DNA of 64,000 nt, from the NCBI GenBank assembly GCA_902785365.1, contig CACZYC010000002.1:86545-150544 (forward strand). The letters run 5' to 3'. Below, in pieces: positions 34,307 through 43,369 of the stretch. Numbering within the stretch: the first letter of the stretch is position 1; each line of letters starts with the position of its first letter. Made by a program: the position numbers and the translations under genes. The DNA comes from an uncultured Ruminococcus sp. Lineage in GTDB: Bacteria; Bacillota; Clostridia; Oscillospirales; Acutalibacteraceae. The notes beneath the pieces were generated by a model that saw only the letters and a program-made list of their open reading frames with translations, was not told where the DNA came from and did not search any database.

Positions 34307-35728
34307 TTAAATCATATGTTTGGGAATGCGGTGCTTGTTAATGTTATAATACGAATCTTCCATAGGCTCGTATTTGTTTAAATACATACCCGTCTGACCT
34401 ATCATATACCAGAACCACATTACCATAAAACTAATGTCAAACAGAAGCGCTTTTTCAAAGAGCGAATAAACAAGATATCCGCAACAGAAAGCGAACAGGC
34501 AAGGCAGAATATCCTGGGAGTCCGCCTTTTGCCTCTTGAACAGATTGGAAACAGTATGTTTTCCGAAGCGCACTCCGAATATAGCGAATAATATGAATCC
34601 CAGAATACCCGACGAAACAAGTATCGTCAGATAACCGTTGTGCAAATCGTGGTGATGATAGTTAAACGCGAGCGTGCCGCTGAGATACTCCTGGCTGAAC
34701 AAAATAATATTTCCGCTGCCGATTCCGAAAAGCGGCGAGATTTTGAACAATTCTACACTTTCCTTAATCAGCTTTGCGCGTCCGCTGTCCAGATTGGCGT
34801 TTTGATGCTCAAAGGTTATATCCTCCTGAGTAATAAGCGCCTCGTCCGAAAGCTGGGATGTTGACATAAGGGAGGATACGGCTTTCTGGCAAACCAAACG
34901 GGTAAGATACGCCGCTCCGACTATATATACGCACGCGAGCAAAAGCGCCAGAGACTTAACAACAATCTGCTTGAAGTTCATTCGAGCGGGATTTGAGAAG
35001 AAGTAGAACACAATTGTAAAAATCACGTAGCATACAAACAGTACAAACGAAGCGTTTGAATCACAAAGAAGCAGCGAGAACAGATTTACCGTCAGACATA
35101 CCGCAAGCAGAATACGGCTGACTCTGGGTTTTTTCGCCTGAGCGATAAAGTCGTTCTTTGAGATGATATGACAGCAGACAATAGATACTACCGAAACAAA
35201 TCCGAGCATATTAGGATTCATAAAGAGTCCCGTAAAGCGGTTCTCAAATATGATAAACTTGATGATGTAGACGTTCTGCCACGAAAACTCAAACTTAACA
35301 CGGCACATCAGAAGAATGAAGCCGATTATTCCGACTATGGTAGTAGCGTAAATTATAAATTTGCAGACCTTATACAGCTCCGCTTTGGGATTAATGTCTT
35401 CCTCAGACTGCATACCGTAGAATATGAAGAAGCATATGCCGACATGAAAGAACATAATGACGCTGTAAATTGTACCCAGCGAAAGGTGAATCATAATAGT
35501 GATGATATTAAGACCCATAAACGCCAGAAGCCAGATAGAGAACCTCATTCTCCTCAGACAATGCTGACTGAATATCTTACGGAAAGTGAGTCTTATTCCC
35601 CAAAAGAACATAAACACCACGACAAGATACGCGGGAATCTGTATAAAAGATAGATTTGTAAAGAAAAGAACAGCAATATAACAGAATCTGAAAAACGACG
35701 GATCGTTTTTCAACGCTTTGTGTTTCAT
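34307..35728 (-). CDS. O-antigen ligase/polymerase-like membrane protein
   Basis: A 473-residue polytopic protein with about ten to twelve membrane helices. It contains the large external loop and the HNGYL motif (HHDLHNGYLTILVSSGILGF, near residue 365) of the WaaL/Wzy_C family, which joins or polymerises lipid-linked glycans. GGAGGGAG precedes the ATG. It follows a sugar-phosphate transferase gene by 36 bases, so the two probably act on the same cell-surface polysaccharide. No flippase or glycosyltransferase adjoins them. Confidence 0.85.
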   Translation of the reverse strand: MKHKALKNDPSFFRFCYIAVLFFTNLSFIQIPAYLVVVFMFFWGIRLTFRKIFSQHCLRRMRFSIWLLAFMGLNIITIMIHLSLGTIYSVIMFFHVGICFFIFYGMQSEEDINPKAELYKVCKFIIYATTIVGIIGFILLMCRVKFEFSWQNVYIIKFIIFENRFTGLFMNPNMLGFVSVVSIVCCHIISKNDFIAQAKKPRVSRILLAVCLTVNLFSLLLCDSNASFVLFVCYVIFTIVFYFFSNPARMNFKQIVVKSLALLLACVYIVGAAYLTRLVCQKAVSSLMSTSQLSDEALITQEDITFEHQNANLDSGRAKLIKESVELFKISPLFGIGSGNIILFSQEYLSGTLAFNYHHHDLHNGYLTILVSSGILGFILFAIFGVRFGKHTVSNLFKRQKADSQDILPCLFAFCCGYLVYSLFEKALLFDISFMVMWFWYMIGQTGMYLNKYEPMEDSYYNINKHRIPKHMI

Positions 35729-35764
35729 CTGTTCTCCCTCCTTACAATTATTTATGAAATATGA

Positions 35765-36451
35765 TTAATGGAATAGAACCTCTTTGACAGTTTTTAACAT
35801 TAAATAAATATCGGTTTTAAAATCAAATGACTTTATATAAAGAAGATTATAGTGCATCTTTTTGGGGAGGATAATTCCGACATAATCCTCGTCGATGCTT
35901 TGGCTCATTTCAAGCATTCGATCCTCGTTTTTGAATTTGATGCTGGCAAGGCTCGTAATGCCCGCGGGCATAAGCAGTGTGGCGTACATCGCCTGGGTAT
36001 ATGAGTTTACATACTTGGGAACCTCGGGACGTGTCCCGACGATGCTCATATCTCCCTTCAGAACATTGAACACCTGCGGCAGTTCGTCAAGGCGATACTT
36101 CCTGAGAAAATGGCCAACACCAGTAATTCTCGGATCTCTTGCCGAAGTAACGAGCGAACCAAGCTTATCAGCGTTGACAACCATCGTCCTGAACTTATAG
36201 ATATGGAACTTTCGGTTGTAGGTGGTAACCCTGACCTGCTTGTACAATACAGGACCCTTAGAGGTAAACTTAACGCAAAGAGAAATAATGATAATCGGAA
36301 TTATCAAAATCACAAGTAAAATAAGCGAGATTGTAACGTCAAGAACTCTCTTTGCTCTCAAACTGCTCTTTTTATTTTTTAGTATATTATAATATTTTTT
36401 TACAGCGTCGTTTTGGAACTCCTCGGGGAGATCCTCAAAAGGCAGCAACAT
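35765..36451 (-). CDS. Undecaprenyl-phosphate sugar phosphotransferase (bacterial sugar transferase)
   Basis: Starts a surface glycan by moving a sugar-1-phosphate onto the lipid carrier. The 228 residues comprise a short cytosolic lead, one membrane helix (about residues 41-63, DVTISLILLVILIIPIIII) and the catalytic domain with FRTM, the RKYRLDELPQ motif and GDMSIVGTRPE. This is the short, core-only version of the family. It has its own promoter. Confidence 0.93.
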   Translation of the reverse strand: MLLPFEDLPEEFQNDAVKKYYNILKNKKSSLRAKRVLDVTISLILLVILIIPIIIISLCVKFTSKGPVLYKQVRVTTYNRKFHIYKFRTMVVNADKLGSLVTSARDPRITGVGHFLRKYRLDELPQVFNVLKGDMSIVGTRPEVPKYVNSYTQAMYATLLMPAGITSLASIKFKNEDRMLEMSQSIDEDYVGIILPKKMHYNLLYIKSFDFKTDIYLMLKTVKEVLFH

Positions 36452-36520
36452 ATAATCCTCCGGAATATACGAAATATACGATATTATTCCACATTAATAT
36501 TCTAAAAAATATTCTAACAG

Positions 36521-36549
36521 ATTATATATCAAAATAATAAATAATTCAA
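36521..36549 (-). promoter_or_regulatory. Promoter of the sugar transferase/ligase pair
   Basis: Minus strand TTGAAT (36544-36549), a 17-base spacer and TATAAT (36521-36526), about 70 bases before the ATG at 36451. Confidence 0.6.
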
Positions 36550-36605
36550 GACTTTTTTACATAATATATATTAAAATATATAAAATAAAAGCCATTTATA
36601 ATCGC

Positions 36606-36690
36606 AACGAAAAAACCGACGGAGTTAACCGTCGGCTTTCTTAGGTAATTTTATGGAGTAATCAAAACTTTCTCTCTTTTTCTTAGCTTA
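36606..36690 (-). ncRNA. Candidate small RNA with own promoter and terminator
   Basis: Minus strand TTGACA (36718-36723), a 16-base spacer and TAAAAT (36696-36701) predict a start near 36690. A perfect hairpin (CCGACGG / CCGTCGG, 36616-36635) followed by TTTTTT ends it about 85 bases later. No reading frame of note lies inside. The sugar transferase has its own promoter downstream, so a separate short transcript is likelier than a leader. Confidence 0.45.
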
Positions 36691-36786
36691 ATCTTATTTT
36701 AACATAAAACTATAAAATGTCAACAGTTTTTTCTATACTTTTAGTAAATTTATATCAAATTTGGTAAAAATGACAAATTATAAAGC

Positions 36787-36815
36787 TTGACGTAAGCGTT
36801 TACTTGTTGTAATAT
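36787..36815 (+). promoter_or_regulatory. Promoter of the DUF1292 gene
   Basis: TTGACG (36787-36792), a 17-base spacer and TAATAT (36810-36815), 25 bases before the ATG, which has AGCAGG upstream. Confidence 0.6.
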
Positions 36816-36840
36816 TATATATAAGAAAGCAGGTAAAAAT

Positions 36841-37128
36841 ATGAACAACGAATACTCTCCCGACCTTATCACACTGCTTGACGATGATAATCGGGAACAC
36901 AACTTTGAAATACTTGATATTATCGAAGAAAACGATACTCAATATTACGCGCTAATGCCTGTGTACGAAAACAGCTCTGATATGCTCTACGGAAGCGGTG
37001 AATATATTATCCTCGAAAACTCAAATGAAAACGGCGAGGAGATTCTGCTTGAAGTTGAGGACAGAGAGCTGAAAAACAGGCTTTCCGATATATTTGAAGA
37101 ACGTTTTAACGATATGTTTTACGAATAA
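36841..37128 (+). CDS. DUF1292 family small acidic protein
   Basis: A 95-residue, strongly acidic protein of the DUF1292/YrzB type: LITLLDDDNREHNFEILDIIEE, then YYALMPV and a C-terminal helix LKNRLSDIFEERFNDM. The family is common in Firmicutes, often near Holliday-junction resolvase genes, with no known activity. Here it stands alone between two candidate RNA genes. Confidence 0.85.
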   Translation: MNNEYSPDLITLLDDDNREHNFEILDIIEENDTQYYALMPVYENSSDMLYGSGEYIILENSNENGEEILLEVEDRELKNRLSDIFEERFNDMFYE

Positions 37129-37160
37129 TTAGTGATTTTTCCTGCCTGACGCGCGTATGC

Positions 37161-37330
37161 GATCAAAATAACCCTACAACATTTTATTTGGGAGCTTAGC
37201 TCTTTTTATGGTGTGCAGACCTCCCGCCTGTCGCGGAAGTTGGGAGTACTAAAGTAAAAAGGCGGCACCCACCTGTCCTTTGGTAGGCAGGTTATTGTTT
37301 ATCGCTTACGCTCAGGCGGGACTTTTTATT
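37161..37330 (+). ncRNA. Structured non-coding RNA, possibly 6S RNA
   Basis: A 300-base gap without a gene. By eye, GAT and AA (37161-37166), AATAACC and CTAC (37167-37177) pair with GTAG, GGTTATT, TT and ATC (37283-37303), with a GCA bulge, forming a long closing stem. Inside, GGTG and TGC (37210-37216) pair with GCA and CACC (37265-37273), and CCGCCT (37224-37229) with AGGCGG (37260-37265). This makes a rod with a large asymmetric bubble, as in 6S RNA. A second pairing, TCCCGCCTG (37222-37230) with CAGGCGGGA (37313-37321) before TTTTT, is mutually exclusive. The family is my guess; the structure is visible. Confidence 0.5.
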
Positions 37331-37433
37331 ACTTATCCATTACGTTGTTTCTCTTTGCTTTGCGTATTGCAAAATCAAAAAACATTTCTATTTCGCTTAC
37401 ACTTTTACTTTCCGTTTACCACTGGAGGTTAAT

Positions 37434-38396
37434 ATGAAAATATCTGTATTAGGCACGGGACGCTGGGGCAGCTGCATAGCCTGGTATCTTGATAAAATCG
37501 GAAATGAGGTCGTTTCTTTCGGGCTGAAGGACGCGCCCGATTTTCAGGCGCTTTATAACACTCACAAAAATGACTACCTCACATTCCCCGAGAGCATTGA
37601 GGTAACACCCGACCTTGAATACGCGGTTAACAGAGCCGAGATTATTGTAATATCCATATCTTCTCAACACTTGCGCTCATTTATGACAGACATTACAAAG
37701 TACAATGTTGACGGAAAGATTTTTGTATTGTGTATGAAAGGCGTCGAAGCCGACACAGGCAAAAGGCTAAGCGAGGTTGTGGGAGAATTTGTGGACGAAA
37801 GCAAAACTCCTGTTGCCGTATGGGTAGGCCCCGGTCATCCGCAGGATTATGTCAGAGGTATCCCCAACTGTATGGTAATTGACAGTAATAATACAGAGGT
37901 TAAAGAAAAACTGGTCAAAGAGTTCACCTCAGACCTTATCAGATTCTACATAGGTACAGATTTAATCGGAAGCGAAATAGGCGCGGCGGCAAAGAATGTT
38001 GTTGGTATTGCCGCGGGATTCCTTGACGGACTTTGTATGACGTCGCTCAAAGGCGCTTTAATGTCCAGAGGAACTCGTGAAATCGGCAGACTGATAAAAG
38101 CTCTGGGCGGTAACGAAATGAGCGCCTACGGACTGTGTCACTTAGGAGATTACGAAGCTACCCTCTTCTCCCCTTGGAGCCACAACCGCAAGTACGGCGA
38201 AAATCTTGCGAAAGGCATTAAGTTCGACAAGCTCGCCGAGGGCGTTATGACATCTAAAGCTCTCAAAAAGCTCGCGGACGATAATAATGTGGATTTGCCG
38301 ATTGTAACGGGCGTATATAATGTTCTGTTTGAGAACAAGGACATTACAGATGAGCTTGGCAAACTCTTTATGAGGAATGTAAAGAAGGAGTTTTGA
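37434..38396 (+). CDS. gpsA: NAD(P)H-dependent glycerol-3-phosphate dehydrogenase
   Basis: Reduces dihydroxyacetone phosphate to sn-glycerol-3-phosphate for phospholipids and, where present, glycerol-phosphate teichoic acids. It has 320 residues; a Rossmann motif GTGRWGSCIAWYL at the N-terminus, CMKGVE, and the active-site AAKNVVGIAAGF region. GGAGG lies 5 bases upstream. It stands alone, ended by its own terminator. Glycerol-phosphate supply could also feed the TagF-like protein at 8396. Confidence 0.94.
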   Translation: MKISVLGTGRWGSCIAWYLDKIGNEVVSFGLKDAPDFQALYNTHKNDYLTFPESIEVTPDLEYAVNRAEIIVISISSQHLRSFMTDITKYNVDGKIFVLCMKGVEADTGKRLSEVVGEFVDESKTPVAVWVGPGHPQDYVRGIPNCMVIDSNNTEVKEKLVKEFTSDLIRFYIGTDLIGSEIGAAAKNVVGIAAGFLDGLCMTSLKGALMSRGTREIGRLIKALGGNEMSAYGLCHLGDYEATLFSPWSHNRKYGENLAKGIKFDKLAEGVMTSKALKKLADDNNVDLPIVTGVYNVLFENKDITDELGKLFMRNVKKEF

Positions 38397-38408
38397 TGAA
38401 ACAATATT

Positions 38409-38443
38409 CAGTGATCAGTGGGCAGTGATCAGTGGACAGTTGT
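38409..38443. repeat. Heptamer array CAGTGNN, five copies
   Basis: CAGTGAT, CAGTGGG, CAGTGAT, CAGTGGA, CAGTTGT in uninterrupted 7-base register, 13 bases after gpsA. It is an inverted counterpart of the array at 38594. Confidence 0.9.
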
Positions 38444-38514
38444 GGTCGGGCAGAAACGTTTCATCTTCCGAAACCTTAGTGTTCCGATTGTATAAATATG
38501 GATGTAAACTAATT

Positions 38515-38555
38515 AAAGTCTTAGGTTCTGCGTTGAGCCTAAGACTTTGTTTTAT
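38515..38555 (+). terminator. gpsA terminator
   Basis: Eleven-base perfect arms AAAGTCTTAGG and CCTAAGACTTT (38515-38525 and 38538-38548), then GTTTTATAG. It lies between the two inverted heptamer arrays. Confidence 0.7.
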
Positions 38556-38593
38556 AGTATTAGATGATTATAAATAGTTCGGGAACTAAAATT

Positions 38594-38628
38594 CACTGAT
38601 CACTGATCACTGACCACTGACCACTGAT
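38594..38628. repeat. Inverted heptamer array CACTGAN, five copies
   Basis: CACTGAT, CACTGAT, CACTGAC, CACTGAC, CACTGAT in exact register, complementary to the array at 38409. Together they could fold into a stem around the gpsA terminator. Confidence 0.9.
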
Positions 38629-38629
38629 T

Positions 38630-38656
38630 AAAAAGCTCCCCGAAGGGAGCTTTTTT
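38630..38656. terminator. Bidirectional terminator after groEL
   Basis: AAAAAGCTCCC, loop CGAA, GGGAGCTTTTT. It works for groEL on the minus strand and as a backstop for gpsA on the plus strand. Confidence 0.88.
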
Positions 38657-38657
38657 C

Positions 38658-40313
<1,656 letters not shown>

Positions 40314-40598
40314 TTACTCTACTGTCGCGAGAACATCGGACTGGCGGACGATTGTGAATTCCTCGCCGTCAATTTTTACATCTGTGCCCGCGTACTTTGA
40401 GGCGATTACCTTGTCGCCCTCTTTAAGATACATTTCAACCTTCTCACCGTCTACTACGCCGCCCGGTCCGACAGCTACTACAGTAGCGAACTGGGGTTTT
40501 TCCTGAGCGGACGATGTGAGAATGAGACCGCCTACGGTCTTTTCCTCCGCTTCCTCAACCTTGAGAACTACACGGTCAAGTAATGGTTTGATAGTCAT
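40314..40598 (-). CDS. groES: Co-chaperonin GroES
   Basis: Ten-kilodalton lid of the GroEL chamber. Its 94 residues include the N-terminal PLLDRVVLK and the mobile-loop region EEKTVGGLILT. GGGAGG precedes the ATG. It is the first gene of the operon, under a perfect CIRCE element. Confidence 0.98.
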   Translation of the reverse strand: MTIKPLLDRVVLKVEEAEEKTVGGLILTSSAQEKPQFATVVAVGPGGVVDGEKVEMYLKEGDKVIASKYAGTDVKIDGEEFTIVRQSDVLATVE

Positions 40599-40632
40599 AT
40601 ATGATTCCTCCCTAAAAAATTTTTACATTGAA

Positions 40633-40659
40633 TTAGCACTCTTTTATCTCGAGTGCTAA
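40633..40659 (-). promoter_or_regulatory. CIRCE operator (HrcA binding site)
   Basis: TTAGCACTC, nine bases, GAGTGCTAA: an exact match to the HrcA operator consensus, at the expected transcription start of groES-groEL. Confidence 0.97.
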
Positions 40660-40663
40660 TAAT

Positions 40664-40691
40664 ATTATAGCGCGTTTTTCAAAAAAATCAA
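40664..40691 (-). promoter_or_regulatory. groES-groEL promoter
   Basis: Minus strand TTGATT (40686-40691), a 16-base spacer and TATAAT (40664-40669), immediately before the CIRCE operator. Confidence 0.8.
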
Positions 40692-40819
40692 GTGAATTTT
40701 GACTTTTTTTGACTTACAAAAATATTTTTTTGTATATAAAACTTCATCAAAGCGTCAATACACGCTTCAAGTCGCAGCCGCTTAACGTATAATCGGTTGA
40801 CGTTTGACTATGGTAACCA

Positions 40820-40858
40820 TAGAAAAAGCCGACTCAAAAATAGGGTTTGAGTCGGCAT
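40820..40858 (-). terminator. Terminator of the iorA-iorB-paaK-ACT operon
   Basis: GCCGACTCAAA and TTTGAGTCGGC (40828-40856), followed on the minus strand by TTTTTCTATGG. It lies 20 bases after the ACT gene. Confidence 0.88.
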
Positions 40859-40875
40859 ATTTCACGGTTAATCTA

Positions 40876-41307
40876 TTACATTTTACTTACGTCATCGTCG
40901 GTCATAATCTTGAAGCCCTTTGAACTGAGAAGCTGCTCAGCGGCGTCATTGTCGTCAACTCTAAGAACGACGTATGCGTATTTCTTTGAAACGGAAATAA
41001 ACGCGTACATATAGTCGAGGTTGATTCCGTTGTCAGCGAGAAGTCTTACAGCCTTGGCAAGTCCGCCCGGCTCATCGTCAACCGCGACACCTACAACTTC
41101 TGTTACAGAAAGGAAGAGGTTTTTGTCGGCGAGCTTCTGCTTGGCAGAGGGGGCGTCGTCCACAATCATCCTGACGATTCCAAACTCCTGAGTATCCGCT
41201 ACGCACATAGCGCGGATATCGATTTTCTCCTCGGCGAGAGCGTCGGTAATTGTCGCCAGAGAGCCTTCAATATTTTCAACAAAAACAGATAATTGTTTAA
41301 TAGCCAT
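40876..41307 (-). CDS. ACT-domain protein (tandem ACT)
   Basis: A 143-residue protein of two ACT folds (about residues 4-68 and 72-140; LSVFVENIEGSLATITDAL, then GVAVDDEPGGLAKAVRLL). ACT domains bind amino acids. This gene type regularly follows paaK in indolepyruvate oxidoreductase operons, where it probably senses an aromatic amino acid. CGGAGG precedes the ATG. Confidence 0.9.
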   Translation of the reverse strand: MAIKQLSVFVENIEGSLATITDALAEEKIDIRAMCVADTQEFGIVRMIVDDAPSAKQKLADKNLFLSVTEVVGVAVDDEPGGLAKAVRLLADNGINLDYMYAFISVSKKYAYVVLRVDDNDAAEQLLSSKGFKIMTDDDVSKM

Positions 41308-41325
41308 ATTTTTTCCTCCGTAAAA

Positions 41326-41346
41326 CAGTTATCAGTGAACAGTGAC
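41326..41346. repeat. Heptamer repeat, three copies (CAGTTAT, CAGTGAA, CAGTGAC)
   Basis: Same 7-base family as the arrays at 38409 and 38594, in the paaK-ACT spacer, followed by a small GGGC/GCCC hairpin at 41352-41362. Confidence 0.75.
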
Positions 41347-41411
41347 GGGGAGGGCTTCGCCCACACCCGAATTTAAATCACTATATCCATAAATCCTTAG
41401 ACATTTAAATC

Positions 41412-42728
41412 CTAAATTGTTATTCCAAGTCTTTTGCGCTTATCTATAACGCGGACAGCCTTACCCTCGCTGCGCTGAATTGACTTTGGCGCTACCAAAT
41501 GTACCTTGGGATTAATACCAAGCATAGCTTTGATAGCGGCGCCGAGAGCCTTTTCCTTCTTAGCCATATCCTTGACCTTATCGGAGAAGTCGCCTTCCTT
41601 AGCTTCAACATATACATCGAGAGTATCGCTGTTGTTAACGCGGTCAACCATAATCTGATAGTTGGGAGCGTAGCCCTCGTTGAGGAGTACCGCCTCGATC
41701 TGACTCGGGAATACGTTAACGCCGCGAATAATCATCATATCATCGGAACGTCCCATAGGCTTACACATCTTGATAAATGTACGTCCGCAGGAGCATTTCT
41801 CACGCGAGAGCACACAGATGTCGCGTGTTCTGTAACGAAGAAGCGGGAACGCCTCTTTGTCAAGAGCGGTAAACACGAGCTCGCCCTTACTGCCTTCAGG
41901 AAGAACCTCACCTGTTTCGGGATCGATAATTTCGGCGATAAAGTGGTCCTCGTTTATATGCATACCTGACTGTTCCTCGCACTCGAAAGCAACGCCGGGT
42001 CCGCAGGTCTCAGTAAGTCCGTAGATATCATAAGCCTTGATGCCGAGGGATTTTTCAATATCACGGCGCATTTCCTCTGTCCAAGCCTCAGCTCCGAAAA
42101 TACCGGCCTTGAGCTTGTTGTCCTCGGGTTTATATCCCATTTCCTTGAGAGTTTCTCCGATATAAGCCGCATATGACGGAGTACAGCAGATTATTGTCGC
42201 GCCGAGGTCGTTCATAAACATAATCTGGCGCTCGGTATTACCGCTGGACATCGGGAGAGTAAGACAGCCAACCTTATGTGAACCGCCGTCAATTCCCGCG
42301 CCGCCTGTAAACAGACCGTATCCGTAACAAACCTGTACAACATCCTCGTCTGTGCCGCCCGCGGCTACGATAGCTCTGGCGCACATCTCGTTCCAGATGT
42401 CAATGTCGTGCTGAGTGTAGAACGCTACAACGCGCTTACCTGTTGTACCGGAAGTTGAGTGGATACGTACACAGTTCTTGAGGTCTGTGGCGAGAAGTCC
42501 GTAAGGATAGCCCTCACGCAAATCAGCCTTTGACAAAAACGGCAGCTTGTGTAAATCCTCAATACTTTTGATGTCGTCGGGAGTTACGCCTTTTTCGTCC
42601 ATCTTTTTACGGTAGTACTCAACATTATCGTAAACATACTTTACAATTTTGACGAGTTTTTCCGATTGCATCTGTTTGATTTGTTCGACAGGCATTGTCT
42701 CCTTGTCTTTCTGGAAATAGTTTCCCAT
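41412..42728 (-). CDS. paaK: Phenylacetate-CoA ligase family protein
   Basis: AMP-forming acyl-CoA ligase. The P-loop-like STSGTTGKRV, YGLTETCGPG and the C-terminal ANL subdomain are present. With IorAB next to it, the enzyme probably interconverts aryl-acetates and their CoA esters, possibly gaining ATP in reverse. I start at 42728 (438 residues), where AAAGGA is 9 bases upstream; an ATG three codons earlier sits on that site. Confidence 0.9.
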   Translation of the reverse strand: MGNYFQKDKETMPVEQIKQMQSEKLVKIVKYVYDNVEYYRKKMDEKGVTPDDIKSIEDLHKLPFLSKADLREGYPYGLLATDLKNCVRIHSTSGTTGKRVVAFYTQHDIDIWNEMCARAIVAAGGTDEDVVQVCYGYGLFTGGAGIDGGSHKVGCLTLPMSSGNTERQIMFMNDLGATIICCTPSYAAYIGETLKEMGYKPEDNKLKAGIFGAEAWTEEMRRDIEKSLGIKAYDIYGLTETCGPGVAFECEEQSGMHINEDHFIAEIIDPETGEVLPEGSKGELVFTALDKEAFPLLRYRTRDICVLSREKCSCGRTFIKMCKPMGRSDDMMIIRGVNVFPSQIEAVLLNEGYAPNYQIMVDRVNNSDTLDVYVEAKEGDFSDKVKDMAKKEKALGAAIKAMLGINPKVHLVAPKSIQRSEGKAVRVIDKRKRLGITI

Positions 42729-42794
42729 TGGTATCATTCCTTTCCGTTAAATCAGTTCTCAGCAGTCAATAAGCTGACTGCTGTCTGCTATATA

Positions 42795-43367
42795 CTAACA
42801 ATTGTATCCTAAATCAAAAGCTTTGTGATTGATTTCAACAAACTGTGGCTTTACACACTTTTCAATTGCAGCCTGCCATTTCTCAACAGGAATATCAAAA
42901 TACTTGGCGAGTCTGCCCATAAGTACAATGTTACAAGCCTTTGATGAACCGGCTTCATTCGCAAGCGAAAGCGCGTCTATACCGTCAACGTGTACGCCCT
43001 TTTCCTTCATAGTATCGAGGATATCTTCGGGATAGGTTTTGGCTCCGATGATAACGGGCATCGGATCAATCTGCTGAGTATTGACGATAACTGTACCGTC
43101 TTTTTTGAGTTTATCGGCATAGCGAGCCGCCTCAAGTTTCTCGAAACTTACGATAAAGTCAGCCTCACCATCCTCAATAACGGGAGAATAAACCTTGTCG
43201 CCGAAACGCACATATGTTACAACCGAACCGCCGCGTTGGCTCATTCCATGAACCTCGCTGACTTTTACGTCGTAGCCCTCATCAACGAGAAGTCTGCCTA
43301 AAAGCTTACTGGCGAGCAGCGAACCCTGTCCGCCTACGCCTACTATCATAATATTCTTTGTTTCCAT
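42795..43367 (-). CDS. iorB: Indolepyruvate:ferredoxin oxidoreductase, beta subunit
   Basis: The gamma-type 2-oxoacid oxidoreductase subunit (190 residues) that completes the active site. GVGGQGSLLASKLLG at the N-terminus and SEVHGMSQRGGSVVTYVRFG are diagnostic. It starts two bases after iorA stops and precedes paaK; a small hairpin without T-run lies in the gap to paaK (42760-42783). Confidence 0.94.
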   Translation of the reverse strand: METKNIMIVGVGGQGSLLASKLLGRLLVDEGYDVKVSEVHGMSQRGGSVVTYVRFGDKVYSPVIEDGEADFIVSFEKLEAARYADKLKKDGTVIVNTQQIDPMPVIIGAKTYPEDILDTMKEKGVHVDGIDALSLANEAGSSKACNIVLMGRLAKYFDIPVEKWQAAIEKCVKPQFVEINHKAFDLGYNC

Positions 43368-43369
43368 AG

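Noticed and set aside
35168..35653. 161-codon plus-strand frame
   Set aside because: Antisense to the O-antigen-ligase-like gene, highly charged as expected from the complement of hydrophobic codons.
38409..38628. CRISPR array
   Set aside because: Repeat units are 7 bases without spacers, inverted to each other, and no cas gene is present.
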